Assembly: GCA_049522565.1 (NCBI GenBank)
Contig: JBEKNT010000075.1
Coordinates: forward strand, 1-21,053
Direction of reading: 5' to 3'
Source of the DNA: JASHVB01 sp049522565
Lineage (GTDB): Bacteria; Pseudomonadota; Alphaproteobacteria; Acetobacterales; Acetobacteraceae
DNA length: 21,053 nucleotides
The notes under the pieces are model-generated. The model was given only the letters and a program-made list of their open reading frames with translations. It was not told the DNA's origin and searched no databases. Below, piece by piece: positions 16,022 through 21,053 of this stretch. A program made the position numbers and the translations under genes. How positions within the stretch are numbered: position 1 is the first letter of the stretch; each line of letters begins with the position of its first letter.

Positions 16022-16341
16022 CGCACCTGCAAGGTCGTGCTGCGCAGAACAATGCCGGCCAGTACGCTGACGGCGGCGACCGCGACCAGGATAACGGCGG
16101 CGCGCAGCCACGGTTGGCCGAAGAACCGGCGCTCGGCGACGAGGTGCCAGGTTGTCCCAAGCCAAATGATGGCAGCGGCGTAAGCGAGCCATTGCAGAAC
16201 GCTCAGGCTCCAGCGCCGGCGCACCAAAAACAGCAGCGGCGTCGCCAGGCATAGCGCGGTTGGGAGCAGACTGCCCTCGCGCAGGAAGTGGGCGGCGATC
16301 AGCCAGGAGGTGATGACGTAAAGCACGAGTCGGGCGATCAT
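16006..16341 (-). CDS. Small integral membrane protein, unknown function
   Basis: A 111-residue protein with four hydrophobic helices (about 4-20, 25-40, 46-66 and 80-100) joined by short basic loops (VRRRW, AERRFFGQPWLR). It lies on the same strand as, and about 250 bases downstream of, the haemoglobin gene, so it may be the last gene of that operon, separated by a palindromic repeat. The family is not recognised. It is not NnrS, which is far longer. Confidence 0.65.
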   Translation of the reverse strand: MIARLVLYVITSWLIAAHFLREGSLLPTALCLATPLLFLVRRRWSLSVLQWLAYAAAIIWLGTTWHLVAERRFFGQPWLRAAVILVAVAAVSVLAGIVLRSTTLQVRYRGR

Positions 16342-16446
16342 TGCGCCGTCCTGGTCCTGCTATCGTAGATCCGCATTGACCACGGACGAGTCATACCAAG
16401 CGCCCTACCGATTGGCTCTCGGCTGGTTCGCACGTGTCGCTCCTCA

Positions 16447-16521
16447 CGTCATGGCCGGGCTCGACCCATCTATGCAGCCGCGGTGCCGCGATAGATGGCC
16501 GGGTCAAGCCCGGCCATGACG
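16447..16521. repeat. Palindromic repeat, GTCATGGCCGGGC family
   Basis: CGTCATGGCCGGGCTCGACC and GGGTCAAGCCCGGCCATGACG form long inverted arms (about 27 and 31 bp with a short gap), also pairing at ATCTAT and ATAGAT, around a 17-base GC-rich loop. Elements of this form are common between genes in alphaproteobacteria. It fills most of the 16342-16590 gap. Flanking TCATACCAA (16391-16399) and TTGGTATCA (16561-16569) form a wider inverted pair. Confidence 0.85.
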
Positions 16522-16590
16522 GGTGGGGCGGTCCGTGCCGTACGTCAATGTTTCGGCCGGTTGGTATCACACCGACTGACCGAACGTCCT

Positions 16591-17157
16591 TCATTCCGGC
16601 CACCGTTTTTCCGGCAACAGGCCGCGATGCACGTCCATCCCGAGTTCCAGGCTCTGCGCGATGCGGCGTGCCTTTTCCATCAGCAGTTCGACTGCCGGCT
16701 CGGCGCAGTTGGCGCGCGCGGTCTGCTCGAACAGTGCCAGCCATCGAGCGAAATGCTGCGGTTCCAGCGGCAACGTCAGATGCGCGGCCATGGGCTGGCC
16801 ATGATAGCGGCCCGTCATCAGCGCAACGGATGACCAGAACGTGGCGATCCTGGCGATATGCGCCTCCCAGTCCTGCACCGCATCGAACAGGTGGCCAATC
16901 ACCGGGTCCTGGCGCGCGGCGGTGTAGAAAGCGCGTACCAGGCGCTCCAACACCGCATCGTCGAGGCCGGTCGCCGACTGGATTTTTCGGGTGATCGCTG
17001 CACGTCGTTCGGGCGTTTCAGGAAAGGCGATAGAGGGTGTCGCCGATGGTGTGGTCACGGTCGGTCGTGTGCGTCCTGCCACCGGACGTGTTGCAGGATC
17101 ATCCTTGCCTGAAACTGCGGCCGCCGAACCGACAGGGGGTGACGACAATGCGGTCAT
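16591..17157 (-). CDS. Group III truncated haemoglobin
   Basis: A 188-residue protein whose C-terminal 130 or so residues form a truncated globin of the group III kind: ITRKIQ...LVRAFYTAARQDPVIGHLFDAV, FWSSVALMTGRYHGQPM, and the proximal-His region LEPQHFARWLALFEQT. Such globins bind oxygen or NO and are implicated in NO detoxification or sensing. The first 50 residues are Pro/Thr/Ser-rich and atypical. Starts at ATG 17157 (chosen, 5 bases after the upstream stop), ATG 17169, or a GTG at 17058 that would give a more typical length are all possible. It follows the membrane protein gene in the ric operon. Confidence 0.85.
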   Translation of the reverse strand: MTALSSPPVGSAAAVSGKDDPATRPVAGRTRPTVTTPSATPSIAFPETPERRAAITRKIQSATGLDDAVLERLVRAFYTAARQDPVIGHLFDAVQDWEAHIARIATFWSSVALMTGRYHGQPMAAHLTLPLEPQHFARWLALFEQTARANCAEPAVELLMEKARRIAQSLELGMDVHRGLLPEKRWPE

Positions 17158-17162
17158 CGCGG

Positions 17163-17645
17163 CTACCATCCGAACAGATTCACACCCAGGCTGCCTGCGA
17201 CAGCGCCGGCGACCGTCAGCAGGCTCAGCGTCAGCAGGACGCGGTGCAGCCATTCCACCACGCGGTAGGTCGCTTCCGGCGCGGAGGCAGCGCGGCGGGC
17301 GAGCAATCGCTCCAGGAACATCGGTTCGATTATAAACAGCATCAAGGTGAAAATGAGCCAGGTCAGCACCATGGCGTGCATCCACCAGAAGTTGGCGGAC
17401 CGGAACCAGCCCCAGGCGTTCAGCCGCCACGCCAGGTAAAAGCCGCTGACCCCGGCGACAGCCGTCGTGATCCGCGCCTGCCGGGCAAAGCGCTCCTCCA
17501 GGGCGTGGAACACGACGAAACGCTCCGCGGCGGGATACGACCGCCGAATGCTCGGCAGCAGCACGGTCGTGACCATCCCGACGCCACCGATCCAGAGAAC
17601 CACAGCAAGAACATGCAGGACACGAGCAAGCACGATGTCCGTCAC
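17163..17645 (-). CDS. Four-helix membrane protein, CopD-like
   Basis: A 160-residue integral membrane protein with four helices (about 5-28, 55-73, 82-105 and 133-156). It has a His in the first helix (RVLHVLAVVLWIGG) and another in WWMHAMVLTW, an arrangement seen in CopD-like and related haem- or copper-linked membrane proteins. The precise family is uncertain. The start is a GTG at 17645 with AAGGA about 7 bases upstream. It sits between ric and the haemoglobin gene and is nearly continuous with the latter, so an electron-donor role to the globin is an attractive but untested idea. Confidence 0.75.
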   Translation of the reverse strand: MTDIVLARVLHVLAVVLWIGGVGMVTTVLLPSIRRSYPAAERFVVFHALEERFARQARITTAVAGVSGFYLAWRLNAWGWFRSANFWWMHAMVLTWLIFTLMLFIIEPMFLERLLARRAASAPEATYRVVEWLHRVLLTLSLLTVAGAVAGSLGVNLFGW

Positions 17646-17714
17646 GGTACGTCCTTCCGATTGATGCTTCGGGTGGGCGATATCGGGCCAGGTCGCCCCT
17701 GCCAGGCGCGTCGG

Positions 17715-18392
17715 TCAACCGGTGAAGCGCGGGAACAGCACGTTGTTCTCGGTATGAATGTGCTCCACGAGGTCATCGGCAAATTTCCTGGCGCCGACAT
17801 AGAGCGCGCGCCAGGTCGGGCAGGCGTCATCGGGGATCGCAAAGTCGCCGGTCAGCCGTTCGAGTTCGCGCAGATGGACACCGTGATCATCATGCTCGGA
17901 GAGCAGTACGGCGATGGGTTGCGCGATCATGGGATGGCCGCCACGGCGCATCAGCGGGAACAGGATCAGTTCTTCCTTCTTCATGTGCACTTCAAGTTCG
18001 CCTGCCATTGTCTCGAACAGGTCGGCGAGGCCGCGCGGCACCGCCGGGTGGGCCTGATGAACCGCTTCCACCCGGCGCGCGAGGCGGATCAATTCCGGAA
18101 GTTCGCGGCGGTGCGTTGCGTGATAGCGCGTCTCGATCATCGCAATCAGTTCGTCGGTCGCTTCAGGGCGTTCGGCTGGCAGGGCCAACGCGGCGAGCGC
18201 TGCGAGATCGGCTTCCAGATCCGCCAGCTTCAGCCCTTTCGCGGTTGCCGCTTCCGTCAGCGACACTTTGCCGCCGCAGCAGAAGTCGAGCTTGGTGCGG
18301 CGAAATATGCCGGTCGCACCGGGCAGCGTGGTGGCGATGTCGGCCAGAGTGCGGTCGGCATAACTGGTTTGTGCGGCGACGGTCGCGCTCAT
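17715..18392 (-). CDS. ric: Di-iron Fe-S cluster repair protein RIC (YtfE/ScdA/DnrN)
   Basis: A 225-residue cytoplasmic protein that restores iron-sulfur clusters damaged by NO or oxidants. The N-terminal ScdA domain has LDFCCGG (Cys38-Cys39). The haemerythrin-like domain has ligands His91, His136, Glu140, His167, His211 and Glu215. Their spacing (45, 4, 27, 44, 4) is identical to the six di-iron ligands known for E. coli YtfE. GGAGG precedes the ATG at 18392. It is first in the minus-strand operon, divergent from the Rrf2 regulator gene, with operator-like dyads over its promoter. Confidence 0.95.
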   Translation of the reverse strand: MSATVAAQTSYADRTLADIATTLPGATGIFRRTKLDFCCGGKVSLTEAATAKGLKLADLEADLAALAALALPAERPEATDELIAMIETRYHATHRRELPELIRLARRVEAVHQAHPAVPRGLADLFETMAGELEVHMKKEELILFPLMRRGGHPMIAQPIAVLLSEHDDHGVHLRELERLTGDFAIPDDACPTWRALYVGARKFADDLVEHIHTENNVLFPRFTG

Positions 18393-18468
18393 AACGGCAA
18401 CCTCCAGGCCCGCCCGGGGCGGGAACAGGCCCGCGGGACGCGGCGGGCTTCGGCGATCGCCAATTAAC

Positions 18469-18485
18469 TGGTATTAGCGATACCA
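18469..18485. promoter_or_regulatory. Operator-like dyad 1 (TGGTAT-N5-ATACCA)
   Basis: TGGTATTAGCGATACCA is a perfect 6-bp inverted repeat with a 5-base centre, between ric and the Rrf2 regulator gene. It lies where the ric transcript would begin. The length and symmetry fit binding of a dimeric Rrf2 protein, most simply the one encoded next door. Confidence 0.65.
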
Positions 18486-18517
18486 ATTATATATCCCCGG
18501 CAATATGGTATTGTCAA
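18486..18517 (-). promoter_or_regulatory. Sigma70-like promoter for ric
   Basis: Read on the minus strand, TTGACA (18517-18512) is followed after 18 bases by TATATA (18493-18488), which overlaps TATAAT at 18491-18486. This is the best-formed -35/-10 pair I see in the window. The two dyads described separately lie over its -35 and just past its -10, as expected for repression. Confidence 0.7.
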
Positions 18518-18522
18518 TGCCA
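18506..18522. promoter_or_regulatory. Operator-like dyad 2 (TGGTAT-N5-ATGCCA)
   Basis: TGGTATTGTCAATGCCA repeats the architecture of dyad 1 with one mismatch and a centre 37 bases away. It covers the TTGACA -35 of the ric promoter and lies 18 bases before the regulator ATG, so it could control both directions. Confidence 0.6.
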
Positions 18523-18540
18523 ATTTAGCGGAGTCAGCCC

Positions 18541-18996
18541 ATGCGCCTGCTCGCATCCACCGACATCGCGCTGCGCGTGCTTATGCTGCTGGCGCGCGAA
18601 CCGCCCGGACATCACCTGAGCGTCGAAACCCTGGCGCGCGAACTCGGCGGCCTGTCGCGACATCACCTGCATAAGATTGTGCAGGATCTGACGGCATTGC
18701 AGGTGACCCGCACGGTGCGCGGTGCCGGAGGCGGCGTCATGCTGGCCGTGCCGCCGGAACAGGTCCGCCTGGGAACGCTGGTGCGTCAACTGGAGGCCGA
18801 CCAGGCGCTGGTCGAATGCTTCCGCGCCACGGGATGTTGCTGCACGTTGACGCCGGACTGTCAGCTCCGCTTCATGCTGCGCGACGCCGGGGACAGTTTC
18901 TATGCGCAGCTTGAGGGGCACACCCTGGCCGAGTGCCTGCCGCTTGCGCGGCCTTCCAAGCCCGGCGGGGCGCGCAGGCGGCGCGCGCCGAGGTGA
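18541..18996 (+). CDS. nsrR: Rrf2-family NO-responsive regulator (NsrR-like)
   Basis: A 151-residue winged-helix repressor. The N-terminus (MRLLASTDIALRVLMLLA) carries Asp8, a cluster-ligand position in some NsrR proteins. The helix-turn-helix lies at about 27-60 (LSVETLARELGGLSRHHLHKIV), followed by the GAGGG wing. The cluster loop has Cys93, Cys99-101 and Cys107 (ECFRATGCCCTLTPDC), close to the NsrR arrangement for a [4Fe-4S] or [2Fe-2S] centre that NO destroys. GGAG precedes the ATG. The basic tail (GGARRRRAPR) is unusual. It is divergent from ric, so it most likely represses the ric operon and itself. Confidence 0.88.
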   Translation: MRLLASTDIALRVLMLLAREPPGHHLSVETLARELGGLSRHHLHKIVQDLTALQVTRTVRGAGGGVMLAVPPEQVRLGTLVRQLEADQALVECFRATGCCCTLTPDCQLRFMLRDAGDSFYAQLEGHTLAECLPLARPSKPGGARRRRAPR

Positions 18997-19002
18997 GCCG
19001 GA

Positions 19003-19242
19003 TCAGCCGCCCTTGACGTCTCTTGTCAGCAACGCGGGCATGTTCACGTCGCTGCGTCCGGCCAATACCTTCTCTTCGTCCAACATAGGCTCATCGTCCG
19101 CGGCGGGCTCGGGACGAGACCTCTCCCTGAGGGCGCGTTTCCAATGGTCGTGCGCCCGACCTTCGGGGCGGCCCTCGCGCTCCCAAATGAAGTATGCCCT
19201 GTCGCGGATCAGCTGCTCGTTATTGCGATTGGCTTCAGGCAT
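19003..19242 (-). CDS. DUF2934 domain protein
   Basis: A 79-residue soluble acidic-basic protein with the DUF2934 signature RDRAYFIWEREGRPEGRAHDHWKRA (a helical stretch at about residues 12-37). The function of this widespread small family is unknown. The ATG at 19242 has AAGGAG 10 bases upstream; a TTG at 19263 is a weaker option. It converges with the Rrf2 gene, with stops only a few bases apart. Confidence 0.8.
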   Translation of the reverse strand: MPEANRNNEQLIRDRAYFIWEREGRPEGRAHDHWKRALRERSRPEPAADDEPMLDEEKVLAGRSDVNMPALLTRDVKGG

Positions 19243-19263
19243 GCTCCGCTCACTCCTTCTCAA

Positions 19264-19634
19264 AATTGATCTGCCCGCCTGCCGGACGCCGGTCCGGAAC
19301 CCCAGTGCCTATTTTCGCGGCATATCGGCGCAATTCCCACGCTTATGACGTTCGGCAAAAACTTTAACAGGGTCAAGCCAAATTTGCGCGGATCGGCGTC
19401 GTGCATGTGGGCAACCTTGGCGCAACTGCACGGCCCCCACGCCGGGTCCGGCGTCACCAGGAGAGCGAGAGCGCTCGCCATCATTGGTAGCCGGGGACGA
19501 TTCCCGCCGGCGGTGGGCCAGCCTGTCGCGTGGCGTTAGGGGGTGCGAGGCTGCTCAAGCGAAGCCACGCTGTTGACAATCGGGCGTGGAGCAGCCTCGA
19601 CTGGATTCGGTGGAATCCGGGTGAGACACGCGAA
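19264..19634. other. Intergenic region upstream of the GMC oxidoreductase
   Basis: No convincing gene is seen. A minus-strand frame (19260-19484) is open but has no ribosome binding site or recognisable content. The right end holds a perfect inverted repeat, described separately, and a TTGACA at 19573-19578 without a matching -10. Confidence 0.5.
19546..19599. repeat. Perfect 11-bp inverted repeat with inner stem
   Basis: CGAGGCTGCTC (19546-19556) pairs with GAGCAGCCTCG (19589-19599), and inside it CCACGC (19565-19570) pairs with GCGTGG (19584-19589, sharing one base with the outer arm). The structure lies 36 bases before the GMC oxidoreductase ATG. It could be a leader hairpin, an operator or a terminator. 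Confidence 0.65.
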
Positions 19635-21053
19635 ATGACGGCACCTGTTGATGTTCTGATCATAGGCGCGGGCGCATCCGGCGCCGCCGTCGCCTGGAGC
19701 CTTGCCGAAACCAAGATGCGCATCGTCTGTCTGGAGCAAGGCGACTGGATGAAGCCGTCCGAATATCCCAGCACGGGCCGCGATTGGGAAGCGCGTCAGC
19801 TCGCCGACTTCCATTACAATCCGAACCGGCGGGCGGGTGAGACGGATTATCCGATCAACGAGGACAACTCGCCGATCAAGATTGCCAATTTCAATGGCGT
19901 CGGCGGCGGCACGGTGTTGTACGCGGGGCACTTTCCGCGCTTCCACCCTTCGGACTTTCGGGTGCGCTCGCTGGACGGCGTCGCCGATGACTGGCCGGTG
20001 GACTATGCGACGCTGGAGACGTTCTACGACGAGAACGACCGCATGATGGGCGTGTCGGGGCTGGCGGGCGACCCCGCTTATCCGCCACATCAACCGATGA
20101 TGCCACCGCTGCCTTTAGGCAAATCCGGGACGACGTTGGCGCGAGGGCTCAACGAACTCGGCTGGCACTGGTGGCCGTCGGATAGCGCGGTGGCCTCGGT
20201 GGATTATGAAGGGCGAGCGAAGTGCATCAACCTCGCCCATTGCACTGCCGGTTGCGCGCAGGGAGCGAAGGCCAGCACCGATATTACCTACTGGCCCGCC
20301 GCGATCCGTGCCGGCGTCGAACTTCGTACCCGCTGCCGGGTGCGGGAAATCACGGTTAACCAACAAGGCATGGCATCCGGTGTCGTGTATTACGATGGGG
20401 CGGGTGTCGAGCACTTCCAGGCGGCCGAGGTGGTGGTGCTGGCCTGCAACGGCATCGGCACGCCACGCATCCTGTTGAATTCGGTGTCGTCGCGGTTTCC
20501 CAGTGGCCTGGCCAATTCCAGCGGGCTGGTGGGCAAGAACCTGATGTTCCATCCCTATGCGCGGATTTTCGGGTATTTCGACGAACCGCTCGACGGCTAT
20601 CGGGGCCCAGGAAACTGCATCTGGAGCCAGGAGTTCTATGAAACGGACCGGTCGCGGGGGTTCGTGCGCGGTTATACGTTTGAGTTCTCCCGCGGGCAGG
20701 GCGCCGTGATGGCCGCGGTGCACGGCATGGCGACGGGCCGTCTGCCCTGGGGTGGGGACCACCATCGCGCCTACCGCGAATTGTTCTGTCGCCGCACCGG
20801 CATGGTGGCCATCTGCGAGGATCTGCCGGAGGAACACAACACGGTCACGCTCGATCCGGTACTGAAGGACAGCAGCGGCATTCCGGCACCGAAGATCGAC
20901 TATACGTTGAGCGAGAACAGCCGCCGCATGCTCGATCACGCGGTGGGGCGGGCCAGCGAGATCCTGCGCGCCGCGGGGGCGCGCGATGTGGGTTCCGAGG
21001 CGCCGCTTGCCGACGGCGGCTGGCACCTGATGGGGACGGCGCGCATGGGCACC
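19635..21053 (+). CDS. GMC-family FAD oxidoreductase (3' end outside window)
   Basis: The frame is open from ATG 19635 to the end of the window (473 codons). The N-terminus has the FAD-binding dinucleotide fold VDVLIIGAGASGAAVAWSLA (residues 5-24), then LEQGDW, and the FNGVGGGTVLYAG substrate/FAD loop (about 87-99). The visible C-terminal part ends in WHLMGTARMGT, the start of the conserved GMC_oxred_C region with the catalytic His/Asn still to come or just reached. CINLAHCTAGCAQGAK carries three cysteines. It most resembles gluconate 2-dehydrogenase large-subunit-like sugar or alcohol dehydrogenases; the substrate is unknown. Confidence 0.88.
   Translation, partial: MTAPVDVLIIGAGASGAAVAWSLAETKMRIVCLEQGDWMKPSEYPSTGRDWEARQLADFHYNPNRRAGETDYPINEDNSPIKIANFNGVGGGTVLYAGHFPRFHPSDFRVRSLDGVADDWPVDYATLETFYDENDRMMGVSGLAGDPAYPPHQPMMPPLPLGKSGTTLARGLNELGWHWWPSDSAVASVDYEGRAKCINLAHCTAGCAQGAKASTDITYWPAAIRAGVELRTRCRVREITVNQQGMASGVVYYDGAGVEHFQAAEVVVLACNGIGTPRILLNSVSSRFPSGLANSSGLVGKNLMFHPYARIFGYFDEPLDGYRGPGNCIWSQEFYETDRSRGFVRGYTFEFSRGQGAVMAAVHGMATGRLPWGGDHHRAYRELFCRRTGMVAICEDLPEEHNTVTLDPVLKDSSGIPAPKIDYTLSENSRRMLDHAVGRASEILRAAGARDVGSEAPLADGGWHLMGTARMGT

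Noticed and set aside
16591..17718. Single 375-residue protein joining the globin to upstream sequence
   Set aside because: The upstream part is another reading frame of the four-helix membrane protein gene (17163-17645), which has clear helices and its own start.
17037..18467. 476-codon plus-strand frame opposite ric and its neighbours
   Set aside because: It lies opposite three well-supported minus-strand genes and its translation is typical antisense sequence rich in Gln, His, Arg and Gly.
19260..19484. 74-residue minus-strand gene starting MMASALALLV
   Set aside because: There is no clear ribosome binding site, only a brief hydrophobic start and no recognisable family, so it is not supported.
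20115..21026. 303-codon minus-strand frame at the right end
   Set aside because: It is antisense to the GMC oxidoreductase gene, whose FAD-binding and C-terminal motifs are clear on the plus strand.

Overview
The window is GC-rich DNA, almost certainly from an alphaproteobacterium. The family is most likely Acetobacteraceae or a related Rhodospirillales group; this is inferred from base composition, gene content and the GTCATGGCCGGGC-type palindromic repeats, not from a marker gene. The central theme is anaerobic nitrate respiration coupled to defence against nitric oxide (NO).

Layout. Positions 1-261 hold the 3' end of an unrecognised gene. Positions 262-1500 carry no convincing gene but contain two repeat structures: a 46-bp inverted repeat (393-524) and a degenerate tandem array with a 75-84 bp period (about 730-1296). 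Next come a nitrilase-superfamily amidohydrolase (1501-2337) translationally coupled to NAD kinase (2334-3146), a 42-residue membrane microprotein behind an FNR-type box (3330-3458), and a class C beta-lactamase-like serine hydrolase (3700-4881). A Crp/Fnr-family regulator (minus strand, 4962-5738) is divergent from the nitrate operon. The intergenic region between them holds two FNR-type boxes.

The nitrate operon runs narK (transporter), narG, narH, narJ, narI, a parvulin-type prolyl isomerase and a 101-residue unknown (5983-15485). The genes overlap or are separated by a few bases. A YgbA-like protein follows at 15650-16021. Facing it on the minus strand is a probable NO-response operon: ric (di-iron Fe-S repair), a four-helix membrane protein, a truncated haemoglobin and another small membrane protein. 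An NsrR-type Rrf2 regulator is divergent from ric, and two copies of a TGGTAT-N5-ATACCA dyad lie between them over a good promoter. A DUF2934 protein and a truncated GMC oxidoreductase close the window.

How it fits together. NarK exchanges nitrate and nitrite. NarGHI reduces nitrate at the membrane, NarJ matures NarG, and the prolyl isomerase probably assists folding. Nitrite leads to NO, which the haemoglobin, RIC and YgbA-like protein would counter under the Rrf2 regulator. The Crp/Fnr protein has the recognition-helix residues expected for TTGAT-N4-ATCAA sites, and two close matches to that site (same CCAG spacer) sit before narK and before the microprotein gene.

The most unusual feature is the spread of palindromic repeats into coding sequence. 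A 40-bp-arm palindrome sits in frame inside narG and adds about 42 residues. A different palindrome forms the 3' end of narJ. Related palindromes lie at 15525-15603 and 16447-16521.
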